This document shows positions 5,653-11,463 of a DNA stretch of 11,463 bases, piece by piece. The position numbers and the translations under genes are program-made. The stretch covers positions 1 to 11,463 of the forward strand of contig DATGKR010000044.1 of NCBI GenBank assembly GCA_035294565.1, given 5' to 3'. The first letter of the stretch is position 1. Each line of letters starts with the position of its first letter. The notes under the pieces are model-generated. The model searched no databases. It saw only the letters and a list, made by a program, of their open reading frames with translations, and was not told the DNA's origin. This DNA comes from DATGKR01 sp035294565. Its GTDB lineage: Bacteria > Actinomycetota > Acidimicrobiia > Acidimicrobiales > Palsa-688.

Positions 5653-6936
5653 ATGAAGCGCCTCGACCTGCGCGGCCAGTCCGACTGGCGCCTCCCCGCT
5701 CCTGACAGCGCCGTGGACCCGGCGGCGACCGAGGCCGTGCGGGCCATCCTCGACGAGGTGCGCGCAGGCGGCGACGAGGCCGTGCGGGCGGCCACCCTAC
5801 GGCTCGACAAGGTGCGCCTCGAGGAGCTGCAGGTCGCCCCCGAGCAGGTGAAGGCCGCTCTAGAGACCCTGGACGGGCGCCTCCGGGACGCCCTCGAAGC
5901 GGCCCACGAAAACATCACCGCCTACCACCGCACCCAGCTCCGCCCCGAAGTTCGCCACGAGCGCGGCGGGGTCACGGTGCGCGACCTCAACCGCCCCGTC
6001 GACCGGGCCGGCCTCTACGCCCCGGGTGGACGGGCCCCGCTCGCCTCGAGCGTGCTCATGACCGCCGTGCCCGCGCGGGTCGCAGGCGTCAGCCGGCTCG
6101 CCCTTTGCAGCCCCCCCGGCCCCGACGGCCTGCCGGCGGCGGCCGTCCTCGCCGCGGCGGCCATCGCCGGGGTGGACGAGGTGTACCGGGTGGGAGGCGC
6201 CCAGGCGGTCGCCGCCCTCGCCTACGGAACCGAGACCGTCCCGGCCGTCGACGTCGTCGCCGGCCCCGGCAACCGCTACGTGGCGATCGCCCAGCGTCTC
6301 GTCGCCGGCGAGGGGGCGGTGGGCGTGCCGTCGGCGTTCGCCGGGCCCTCAGAGGTCGCCGTCGTTGCCGACGCGGCGACACCGGCCGAGTTCGCGGCGG
6401 TCGACCTGCTCGTCCAGGCCGAGCACGGCCCCGACGGGTTCGCCTGGCTGGTCACCTGGGACGAGAGGGCCGCCGGGCGGATCTGCGAGGAACTGGCCCG
6501 CCTGGCGGCCGCGTCGCCGCGCCGGTCCGACGTCGAGGCCACGCTCGCCCGGGGCGGCTACTGCGTGCTCGTCGACGACCCGGAGCAGGCGATGCGGGTG
6601 GTCAACACGGTCGCCCCCGAGCACCTCGAGCTGATGAACGGCGACCCCGAGTCGCTGGTACCCCTGGTCCGTTCGGCCGGAGCCGTGTTCCTCGGGCCGT
6701 GGGCGCCGGCGAGCGTCGGCGACTACGCCGCCGGGCCGAACCACGTCCTGCCCACCGCCCGCTCGGCGCGCTTCGCCGGCCCCCTGTCGGTCGACGACTT
6801 CTGCCGGCGCGTCCACTTCGTCGAGGTCGCCGAGGCGGGCCTCGCCCGGCTCGCCCCGACGGTCGAGGCGCTCGCCGAGGCGGAGGGGCTCGCCGCCCAC
6901 GCCGACTCGGTCCGTCTGCGCACGGGCGCCAGGTGA
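5653..6936 (+). CDS. hisD: Histidinol dehydrogenase
   Basis: Zinc enzyme that oxidises L-histidinol to L-histidine in two NAD-dependent steps, the end of the pathway. The 427-residue length is typical. All four expected zinc ligands are present: Gln255 and His258 (in VQAEHGPD), Asp357 (in GDYAAGPNHVLPT) and His416 (in GLAAHADS). The catalytic Glu323-His324 pair lies in APEHLEL. Other family blocks are GLYAPGGRAPLASSVLM at 120-136, GGAQAVAALAYGTE at 181-194 and AGPGNRYV at 203-210. ATG 5653 is the only start giving the expected N-terminus, RLDLRG. It is the first gene of the his operon; its stop overlaps the hisC start as GTGA. The initial mRNA appears nearly leaderless (see TAGGAT box). Confidence 0.98.
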   Translation: MKRLDLRGQSDWRLPAPDSAVDPAATEAVRAILDEVRAGGDEAVRAATLRLDKVRLEELQVAPEQVKAALETLDGRLRDALEAAHENITAYHRTQLRPEVRHERGGVTVRDLNRPVDRAGLYAPGGRAPLASSVLMTAVPARVAGVSRLALCSPPGPDGLPAAAVLAAAAIAGVDEVYRVGGAQAVAALAYGTETVPAVDVVAGPGNRYVAIAQRLVAGEGAVGVPSAFAGPSEVAVVADAATPAEFAAVDLLVQAEHGPDGFAWLVTWDERAAGRICEELARLAAASPRRSDVEATLARGGYCVLVDDPEQAMRVVNTVAPEHLELMNGDPESLVPLVRSAGAVFLGPWAPASVGDYAAGPNHVLPTARSARFAGPLSVDDFCRRVHFVEVAEAGLARLAPTVEALAEAEGLAAHADSVRLRTGAR

Positions 6937-7991
6937 CGATCCCCGAACCGCGCCCCGACCTGGCGCTCCGCGAGGGCTACCACTCGGCGCAGGTGGACGT
7001 CCCCGTCCGGCTGAACACCAACGAGTCGCCGCTGCCGCCACCGCCGGAATGGACGGAGCGGCTGGCCGAAGAGGTGAGGGCCGTCCGGTTCAACCGCTAC
7101 CCCGACCGCGACGCGCTTGGCTTGCGCGAGGCGCTCGCCGGCTTCCACGGGGTGGACGCAGGCCAGGTCTTCTGCGCCAACGGGTCCAACGAGGTGCTCC
7201 AGTCCATCTGCCTCGCCTACGGGGGGGCCGGGAGGAGCGCCGCTGTGTTCGAGCCGACCTACGCCCTGCACGCCCACATCGCCCACCTCACCGGGACGGC
7301 GGTGGTGGAGGGCGGCCGGCGCGACGACTTCACCCTCGACCCCCACCAGGTCGCAGACCTGCTCGGCGCGCACCGCCCGGCGATCACCTTCCTCTGCTCG
7401 CCGAACAACCCGACCGGCCTCGCCGAGGACCGCGCCACCGTGGCAGCCATCGTCGAGGGGGCTCCGGGGCTCGTCGTCGTAGACGAGGCGTACGGGCAGT
7501 TCTCCGACTGGTCCGCGCTGGACCTGGTGGAGGAGGGGCGTCCGCTGGTGGTCGTCCGCACGTTCTCCAAGACCTGGTCGATGGCGGCTGCCCGCCTCGG
7601 CTACGCGGTGGCGCCGGCGCCGCTTGTCGAAGCCCTCCGGCGCGTGGCGCTGCCCTACCACCTGGACTCCGTCAAGCAGGCGGCCGGACGGCTCGCCCTG
7701 GAGTACGCCGGGGAAATGGAGCAGCGGGTCGCGCAGGTCGTCCGCGAACGGGAGCGGATCTCGGCGGCCATGGCGGCGATGGCCATCACGGTGTGGCCGT
7801 CGCAGGCCAACTTCGTGCTGTTCCGCCCCGAGAGGCGCAAGGCCGCCGAGGTGTGGGAGGGCCTCGTCGAGCGCGGCGTTTTGGTGCGCGACACCTCCGG
7901 GTGGCCGGGCCTGGCCGGTTGCCTTCGGGTGACGGTGGGCACCCCCGGCGAGAACGACGCCTTCCTGGCCGCCCTGGGGGAGCTGGTGTGA
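6933..7991 (+). CDS. hisC: Histidinol-phosphate aminotransferase
   Basis: PLP-dependent class I/II aminotransferase converting imidazole-acetol phosphate to histidinol phosphate with glutamate as donor. The 352-residue protein shows LNTNESPLPPP at 27-37, the RYPD motif at 55-58, ANGSNEVL at 82-89, CSPNNPTG at 155-162 with Asn159, VVDEAYG at 182-188 with Asp184 and Tyr187, and the Schiff-base Lys213 in RTFSKTWSMAAARLGY, with Arg221 next to it. The substrate-carboxylate Arg is probably Arg332 in LRVTVG. The segment after the lysine (HLDSVKQAAG) differs from the more common form, and side substrates such as aromatic keto acids cannot be excluded, but operon position argues for HisC. The GTG start overlaps the hisD stop by 4 bp and the gene ends in a GTGA overlap with hisB. 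Confidence 0.97.
   Translation: MTIPEPRPDLALREGYHSAQVDVPVRLNTNESPLPPPPEWTERLAEEVRAVRFNRYPDRDALGLREALAGFHGVDAGQVFCANGSNEVLQSICLAYGGAGRSAAVFEPTYALHAHIAHLTGTAVVEGGRRDDFTLDPHQVADLLGAHRPAITFLCSPNNPTGLAEDRATVAAIVEGAPGLVVVDEAYGQFSDWSALDLVEEGRPLVVVRTFSKTWSMAAARLGYAVAPAPLVEALRRVALPYHLDSVKQAAGRLALEYAGEMEQRVAQVVRERERISAAMAAMAITVWPSQANFVLFRPERRKAAEVWEGLVERGVLVRDTSGWPGLAGCLRVTVGTPGENDAFLAALGELV
7976..7982 (+). promoter_or_regulatory. Ribosome binding site for hisB
   Basis: GGGGGAG, 5 nt before the GTG start of hisB and inside the last codons of hisC. It is one of the few purine-rich Shine-Dalgarno-like sites in the window and supports the GTG at 7988. Confidence 0.5.
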
Positions 7992-8584
7992 GGCGGGCGG
8001 CGAGGTCCCGCTCGACGAGCGAGACGGCGGTCGAGGTGTCGCTCGACCTCGACGGCGGAGGGGCAGTGGTCGTGGAGACCGGGCTGCCGTTCTTCGACCA
8101 CATGCTCTCCCAGCTGGGCAGGCACGGCGGCTTCGCCCTGTCGGTGAAGGCTTCGGGCGACCTGCACGTCGACGCCCACCACACGGTCGAGGACGTCGGC
8201 ATCGCCCTCGGCGAGTGCCTGAGGGAGGCGCTCGGCGACAAGTCGGGCGTGCGGCGCTTCGCGTCGATCGAGGTGCCCCTCGACGAGGCGCTCGTCTCGG
8301 TGGCAGTGGACCTGTCCGGCCGCCCCTACCTGGTCTTCGACGTCGACCCGGGGGCGGGGGGGGAGGCCTACCCTCTCGGGTCCCCCCCCTTCGACCCGCA
8401 GCTCGCCGAGGAATTCTGGCGGGCGCTGGTAATGTCAGCAGGACTGACGCTTCATGTGCGCATGGTCTCCGGCCGCAACACCCACCACATCCTCGAGGCG
8501 TGCTTCAAAGGGGTCGCCAGGGCGCTGCGCGACGCCGTGAGGGTGGAGGGCGGTGGGGTGCCCTCGACGAAGGGCGTGCTTTGA
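7988..8584 (+). CDS. hisB: Imidazoleglycerol-phosphate dehydratase
   Basis: Manganese enzyme that dehydrates imidazole-glycerol phosphate to imidazole-acetol phosphate. It is the monofunctional form (198 residues) without the phosphatase domain found in enterobacteria. Both duplicated metal-binding repeats are intact: DAHHTVEDVGIALG at 62-75 and NTHHILEACFKGVARAL at 164-180, together with PFFDHML at 34-40 and the PSTKG end at 192-196. The stretch GAGGEAYPLGSPPFDP (122-137) is unlike the forms I remember and is encoded by a G8 tract and a C8 tract 18 bp apart. GTG 7988 overlaps the hisC stop (GTGA) and has a good ribosome binding site. The stop overlaps the hisH start as TTGA. Confidence 0.97.
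   Translation: MRRAARSRSTSETAVEVSLDLDGGGAVVVETGLPFFDHMLSQLGRHGGFALSVKASGDLHVDAHHTVEDVGIALGECLREALGDKSGVRRFASIEVPLDEALVSVAVDLSGRPYLVFDVDPGAGGEAYPLGSPPFDPQLAEEFWRALVMSAGLTLHVRMVSGRNTHHILEACFKGVARALRDAVRVEGGGVPSTKGVL
8356..8389. repeat. G8 and C8 complementary tracts in hisB (potential hairpin)
   Basis: Eight G (8356-8363) and eight C (8382-8389), separated by 18 nt, within the hisB coding region. In the mRNA they could pair as an 8-bp all-GC stem. The tracts are also potential sites of replication slippage. Confidence 0.6.
8569..8574 (+). promoter_or_regulatory. Ribosome binding site for hisH (supports TTG start)
   Basis: GAAGGG, 6 nt before the TTG at 8581 and inside the last codons of hisB. 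It decides the start of hisH: the TTG yields the normal N-terminus IAVLDYGIGN, and no ATG or GTG fits. Confidence 0.55.
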
Positions 8585-9195
8585 TCGCCGTCCTCGACTA
8601 CGGCATCGGCAACCTGCGCTCGGCGGAGAAGGCGTTGCAGCACGTCGGGGCCGACGCCCGGCTGGTGTCCGACCCCGACGAGGCGGCCGGGGCGGACGGG
8701 GTGGTGCTGCCGGGTGTCGGCAACTTCGGCGGCTGCATGCAGGCGCTGCGGCGAAGCGGGCTGGACCGGGCGGCGCTGGCCGCCGTCGGCGAGGGCAGGC
8801 CGTTCCTGGGGATCTGCGTGGGGATGCAGATGCTCTACGAGGCCTCGGAGGAGTCGCCGGGGGTGCCCGGGCTCGGGCTCTTGCCCGGTGTGGTCAGGCT
8901 GCTGCCCGGGGGGGTGAAGAGGCCGCAGATGCAGTGGAACGTGCTGCGCGTGGTCGGCCAGGGGTGCGCGCTGCTCGACGGCGTCGGCGCCGAGCCGTGG
9001 TTCTACTTCGTGCACTCCTACGCCGCCCCGGCCGGCGAGGAGGTCGTGGCGACCTGCGACTACGGCGGACCCGTCGTCGCCATGTCGGGCAGGCCGGGCA
9101 TGTGGGCCACCCAGTTCCACCCCGAGAAGTCGGGTGCCGCCGGCCTGCGCCTCCTGGCGAACTTCGCCGCGTCCTGCCGACGCCCTCCCGGCTAG
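8581..9195 (+). CDS. hisH: Imidazole glycerol phosphate synthase, glutamine amidotransferase subunit
   Basis: Class I glutaminase that supplies ammonia to HisF for making imidazole-glycerol phosphate and AICAR. The 204-residue protein has the catalytic triad Cys79 (in LGICVGMQ), His180 and Glu182 (in FHPEKS), and the oxyanion loop PGVGNF at 44-49. The conserved HSYAAP region is at 145-150. In place of the usual PHMGWN block it has PQMQWN (115-120), two changes in a motif close to the active site. The TTG start overlaps the hisB stop (TTGA) and has a Shine-Dalgarno site. The TAG stop directly abuts the hisA ATG. Together with hisF it encodes the two-subunit IGP synthase. Confidence 0.97.
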   Translation: MIAVLDYGIGNLRSAEKALQHVGADARLVSDPDEAAGADGVVLPGVGNFGGCMQALRRSGLDRAALAAVGEGRPFLGICVGMQMLYEASEESPGVPGLGLLPGVVRLLPGGVKRPQMQWNVLRVVGQGCALLDGVGAEPWFYFVHSYAAPAGEEVVATCDYGGPVVAMSGRPGMWATQFHPEKSGAAGLRLLANFAASCRRPPG

Positions 9196-9963
9196 ATGGA
9201 CCTCTACCCGGCGATCGACCTGCGCGGGGGCCGCTGCGTGCGACTCGTGGAAGGCGACTTCGAGCGCGAGACCGTTTACGGCGACGACCCGGTCGCGGTG
9301 GCGCGCGCCTTTGCCGGCGAGGGCGCCCGCTGGATCCACGTCGTCGACCTCGACGCCGCCCGCACCGGCGTGCCGGCGAACGCCCCTGCGGTCGAGGCCG
9401 TCGCCGCGCTCGGCGCCGCCGGCGTCGCCGTTCAGGCCGGCGGCGGGGTGCGCTCGCTGGAAGCGGCGGAGAGGTTGTTCGCCTGCGGCGTGGCGAGGGT
9501 GGTCATCGGCACCGCCGCCGCCGAGGATCCCAGCCTGGTCGCCGAAGCGGCCGCCCGCTGGCCGGGGCGCGTCGCCGCCGGCGTGGACCACCGCGACGGG
9601 GAGGTGATGGTGAGGGGATGGACGGCGGGATCCGGCCGGAGGTTGTCGGACGTGCTGCCGGCCCTGGCGGACGCCGGCGCGGCGGCCGTGGTCGTCACCG
9701 ACATCTCCCGGGACGGCACGATGTCGGGGCCCGACGTGGAAGGCCTCGCTACGCTGGCCGCCGGGACCACAGTCCCGTTGATCGCGTCCGGGGGGGTGTC
9801 GTCCCTCGACGACCTGCGCGCCCTGGCGTCGGTTCCCGGCCTCGCCGGCGTGATCGTCGGAAGGGCTCTTTACGAGGGCCGCTTCGGCGTCGCCGACGCC
9901 CTCTCGGTGCTCGGAGGGGCGGCGCCGCCCCGGCCGCCCGACGGGGGAGAGCCCATCCGGTGA
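9196..9963 (+). CDS. hisA: ProFAR isomerase (HisA)
   Basis: (Beta/alpha)8-barrel isomerase that converts ProFAR to PRFAR. The 255-residue protein has Asp8 (in PAIDLRGG), Asp131 (in GVDHRDG) as the expected acid/base pair, the phosphate-binding AGGGVRS at 81-87 and ASGGVSSLDDL at 197-207, and VTDISRDGTMSGP at 167-179. Many Actinobacteria have the dual-specificity PriA here, which I recall as having a Ser-Gly-Gly at the first phosphate site and extra Arg/Trp loop residues. This protein has Gly-Gly-Gly and lacks the PriA-like GRGWE segment, so a plain HisA with a separate TrpF elsewhere is more likely; that is inference. The ATG directly follows the hisH stop. The C-terminal 15 residues are a Pro/Gly-rich extension. 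Confidence 0.96.
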   Translation: MDLYPAIDLRGGRCVRLVEGDFERETVYGDDPVAVARAFAGEGARWIHVVDLDAARTGVPANAPAVEAVAALGAAGVAVQAGGGVRSLEAAERLFACGVARVVIGTAAAEDPSLVAEAAARWPGRVAAGVDHRDGEVMVRGWTAGSGRRLSDVLPALADAGAAAVVVTDISRDGTMSGPDVEGLATLAAGTTVPLIASGGVSSLDDLRALASVPGLAGVIVGRALYEGRFGVADALSVLGGAAPPRPPDGGEPIR

Positions 9964-10007
9964 GTGGTGCGGCGGTGAGGGTGGTGGTGCGGGCGGTGCG
10001 GCCTTGA
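9960..10007 (+). other. 15-codon frame bridging hisA and hisF (possible coupling mini-ORF)
   Basis: GTG 9960 overlaps the hisA stop as GTGA; the frame runs 15 codons (MSGAAVRVVVRAVRP) and stops at TGA 10005-10007, which overlaps the hisF TTG start as TTGA. It therefore bridges the only sizeable gap among the his genes with the same overlap pattern used elsewhere in the operon. The peptide is too short to judge as a product; it may only deliver ribosomes to hisF. It could equally be chance. Confidence 0.3.
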
Positions 10008-10015
10008 GGGTGGTG
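9976..10015 (+). repeat. 11-bp direct repeat (TGAGGGTGGTG) at the hisF start
   Basis: TGAGGGTGGTG occurs at 9976-9986 and again at 10005-10015, 29 bp apart. The second copy covers the hisF start codon (TTG AGG GTG GTG); the first is preceded by G, making GTG AGG GTG GTG. The similarity continues loosely after the core, as if the hisF start region had been duplicated out of frame and then decayed. Confidence 0.55.
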
Positions 10016-10771
10016 CGAGTCGTGCCGTGCCTGGACGTGCACGCCGGCCGGGTCGTCAAAGGCGTCCGCTTCGCCGGCCTGCGCGACGCCGGCGACCCGG
10101 TCGAGCTGGCCGCCCGCTACGACGCCGAGGGCGCCGACGAGATCGTCTTCTACGACATCACCGCCTCCGCCGAGGGTCGCCAGACGATGGTCGACGTGGT
10201 GGCGCGCACCGCCGAGAAGGTCTTCATCCCGCTGGCGGTGGGCGGCGGGGTGCGCACCCTCGAGGACGCCCGCAGGCTGCTGCGGGTCGGAGCCGACAAG
10301 GTGAGCGTCAACAGCGCCGCCGTGGAGCGCCCGGCGCTCATCGACGAGATCGCCGCCACCTTCGGTTCGCAGTGCGCCGTCCTCGGCATGGACGTGCGCC
10401 GCCGGCCCGGAGGTTTCGAGGTTTGGACCCACGGCGGCCGCCGGGCGACGGGCATCGACGCCCTCGCCTGGGCCTCGGAGGCCGAGCGCAGGGGGGCGGG
10501 GGAGGTCGTGGTCAACTCCATGGACCGCGACGGGACCCGCGACGGCTTCGACCTCGAGCTGGTGCGCCTCGTCTCCGACGCCGTCGGCGTGCCCGTCGTG
10601 GCCAGCGGCGGCGTGGGACGGCTGCAGCACCTCGTCGAGGGAGCCACCGAGGGAGGGGCGGACGCGGTGCTCGCCGCGTCCATCTTCCACTACGGGGAGG
10701 CGACCGTCGCCGCCGCCAAAGCGGCGCTGGCGGCCGCCGGCCTGCTGGTCCGGCCCGCTACGGTTGGGTGA
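10004..10771 (+). CDS. hisF: Imidazole glycerol phosphate synthase, cyclase subunit
   Basis: Barrel subunit of IGP synthase; uses ammonia from HisH to convert PRFAR to imidazole-glycerol phosphate and AICAR. The 255-residue protein has PCLDVHAGRVVKG at 8-20, YDITAS at 50-55, the phosphate sites VGGGVRT (79-85) and ASGGVGRL (200-207), LGMDVRRR at 127-134, and NSMDRDGTRDG at 171-181. With the TTG at 10004 the catalytic aspartates fall at 11 and 130, the same numbers I recall for Thermotoga maritima HisF, which supports this start over GTG 10010 or 10013. No Shine-Dalgarno is visible; the TTG overlaps the stop of a 15-codon frame. The stop shares one base with the next gene's ATG (TGATG). Confidence 0.97.
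   Translation: MRVVRVVPCLDVHAGRVVKGVRFAGLRDAGDPVELAARYDAEGADEIVFYDITASAEGRQTMVDVVARTAEKVFIPLAVGGGVRTLEDARRLLRVGADKVSVNSAAVERPALIDEIAATFGSQCAVLGMDVRRRPGGFEVWTHGGRRATGIDALAWASEAERRGAGEVVVNSMDRDGTRDGFDLELVRLVSDAVGVPVVASGGVGRLQHLVEGATEGGADAVLAASIFHYGEATVAAAKAALAAAGLLVRPATVG
10759..10764 (+). promoter_or_regulatory. Candidate internal -10 box (TACGGT) for the GroES-like gene
   Basis: TACGGT is followed by exactly 6 nt (TGGGTG) and then the ATG of the GroES-like gene, the geometry expected for a leaderless transcript starting at the A. It is embedded in the last codons of hisF. No clear -35 is seen. If active, the GroES-like gene and hisI could be expressed apart from the rest of the operon. Confidence 0.4.
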
Positions 10772-11094
10772 TGGCCGAGTCGTCCAAGCAGGCGATCCAG
10801 ATGCTCACCGACCGGGTGCTCGTCCAGATCCCCCGCGGCGAGGGGGAGCGCAAGTCGCGCGCCGGGATCCTCATACCCGCCACCGCCCAGGTGGCCCGCC
10901 GGCTCACGTGGGCGGAGGTGGTCGCCACCGGACCGCACGTGAGGACCATAAAGCCCGGCGACCAGGTGCTGTTCAACCCGGAGGACCGCTACGAGGTGGA
11001 GGTACAGGGCGAGGACTACCTGATCCTGCGCGAGCGGGACATCCACGCCGTCGCATCGGAGCGCGTGGACGGCGGCACCGGCTTGTACCTTTGA
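10771..11094 (+). CDS. GroES-like (chaperonin-10 family) protein within the his operon
   Basis: A 107-residue protein with a Cpn10-type beta-barrel: LTDRVLVQIP at 12-21, a loop with the GroES-like hydrophobic tripeptide (RAGILIPATAQ, 30-40), AEVVATGP (48-55), KPGDQVLFNP (61-70) and DYLILRERDIHAV (82-94). In GroES the loop around the tripeptide is the mobile loop that docks on GroEL. It differs from ordinary GroES by the RLTWAEVV segment and a conserved-looking C-terminal tail ending in TGLYL. From memory, a similar second GroES-family protein occurs in other Actinobacteria away from groEL. No groEL gene is nearby. It shares one base with hisF and is followed 5 nt later by hisI, so it sits inside the his operon. 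Whether it acts with a GroEL or has another role is not known to me. Confidence 0.88.
   Translation: MAESSKQAIQMLTDRVLVQIPRGEGERKSRAGILIPATAQVARRLTWAEVVATGPHVRTIKPGDQVLFNPEDRYEVEVQGEDYLILRERDIHAVASERVDGGTGLYL
11086..11091 (+). promoter_or_regulatory. Weak candidate -10 box (TACCTT) before hisI
   Basis: TACCTT lies 8 nt before the hisI ATG. It coincides with the final Tyr-Leu codons of the GroES-like gene, whose protein end may itself be conserved, so the match could be imposed by coding. Low weight. Confidence 0.25.
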
Positions 11095-11099
11095 CTGCG

Positions 11100-11450
11100 A
11101 TGTCCGCCATCGCCGCAACCCCCGAGCAGCTGGCCTCTGTCAGATACGACCGCGACGGGCTCGTCCCCGCTGTCGTGCAGGACCACCGCAGCGGCGAGGT
11201 GCTGATGGTCGCCTGGATGAACGCCGACACCCTCGCCGAGACGCTCGACACCGGTCGAACCGTGTTCTGGTCGCGCAGCCGCAGCCAGCGCTGGCGGAAG
11301 GGGGACACCTCCGGGGACCGCCAGTGGGTCAAAGAGGCGTTCTACGACTGCGACGGCGACGTGCTGCTCTTCCGTGTCGAGCAGGAGGGGGCCGGGGCGT
11401 GCCACACGGGCAACCGCTCGTGCTTCTACCGGTCCTTCGGCGGCGGGTGA
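11100..11450 (+). CDS. hisI: Phosphoribosyl-AMP cyclohydrolase
   Basis: Opens the purine ring of phosphoribosyl-AMP to give ProFAR, the substrate of HisA. The 116-residue monofunctional enzyme has MVAWMNADTL at 36-45, TGRTVFWSRSRSQRWRKGDTSG at 51-72 (the substrate-binding block), the metal motif DCDGD at 83-87 and the zinc-binding CHTGNRSCF at 101-109. It lacks the phosphoribosyl-ATP pyrophosphatase (HisE) domain found fused in enterobacteria, so hisE must lie elsewhere. ATG 11100 is 5 nt after the GroES-like stop; a TACCTT box lies 8 nt before it and no Shine-Dalgarno is seen. It is the last complete gene; the 13 bases that follow it hold nothing recognisable. Confidence 0.97.
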   Translation: MSAIAATPEQLASVRYDRDGLVPAVVQDHRSGEVLMVAWMNADTLAETLDTGRTVFWSRSRSQRWRKGDTSGDRQWVKEAFYDCDGDVLLFRVEQEGAGACHTGNRSCFYRSFGGG

Positions 11451-11463
11451 CGAGCCCCTCCCG

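Noticed and set aside
6105..6932. A long in-frame N-terminal extension of hisC running back through hisD
   Set aside because: The upstream part is an Arg/Pro-rich out-of-frame reading of hisD. The GTG at 6933 gives a normal HisC length and the 4-bp overlap used throughout the operon.
7205..9796. Further G7 runs in hisC (about 7211), hisH (about 8910) and hisA (about 9790) as a phase-variation set
   Set aside because: Runs of six or seven G are expected at this GC content and encode ordinary Gly/Pro-containing loops; only the paired G8/C8 in hisB stands out.
8452..10059. A 535-codon open frame on the minus strand opposite hisB-hisH-hisA-hisF
   Set aside because: It is antisense to four clearly recognisable enzymes, has no recognisable domain, and long antisense frames are expected in DNA this GC-rich because stop codons are rare.

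Overview
The window is a compact, very GC-rich stretch of bacterial chromosome with almost no non-coding DNA. It holds fourteen protein genes and no mobile element, CRISPR array or RNA gene that I can see. Mycothiol synthase (mshD) is found only in Actinobacteria, so the host is an actinobacterium. The histidine isomerase looks like a classical HisA and not the dual-function PriA of Streptomyces and Mycobacterium. Together with a GroES-like gene inside the his operon, this hints at an early-branching class such as Acidimicrobiia or an uncultured relative; that placement is inference.

Left block, minus strand (1-4691): two transcription groups read leftwards. The first is mshD (mycothiol synthase), rlmN (23S rRNA A2503 methyltransferase) and a small four-helix membrane protein, joined by a 4-bp overlap and a 2-nt gap. 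The second is a HtdZ-type MaoC hydratase, menG (menaquinone methyltransferase) and menF (isochorismate synthase). The menF reading frame is still open at the left edge of the window.

Middle: nth (endonuclease III) is divergent from mshD across 63 bp. It runs into a convergent 60-residue predicted helical protein that I do not recognise. That protein's start lies only 22 bp from the start of hisD on the opposite strand.

Right block, plus strand (5653-11450): a histidine operon in the order hisD, hisC, hisB, hisH, hisA, hisF, GroES-like gene, hisI. Most junctions are 4-bp stop/start overlaps (GTGA or TTGA) or abutting genes, so translation is probably coupled. The products cover the cyclohydrolase step (HisI), the isomerase (HisA), the IGP synthase pair (HisH/HisF), the dehydratase (HisB), the aminotransferase (HisC) and the final dehydrogenase (HisD). 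HisG, HisE and histidinol-phosphate phosphatase are not in the window.

There is no clear new system here; most of the window is housekeeping. The points that deserve a second look are: (1) a recurring TANNNT box 6-8 nt before several start codons, suggesting leaderless transcription; (2) the GroES paralogue inserted between hisF and hisI with its own apparent promoter; (3) a 15-codon frame and a duplicated start region between hisA and hisF; (4) the small helical protein divergent from the his operon; (5) a possible CTG start for menG.
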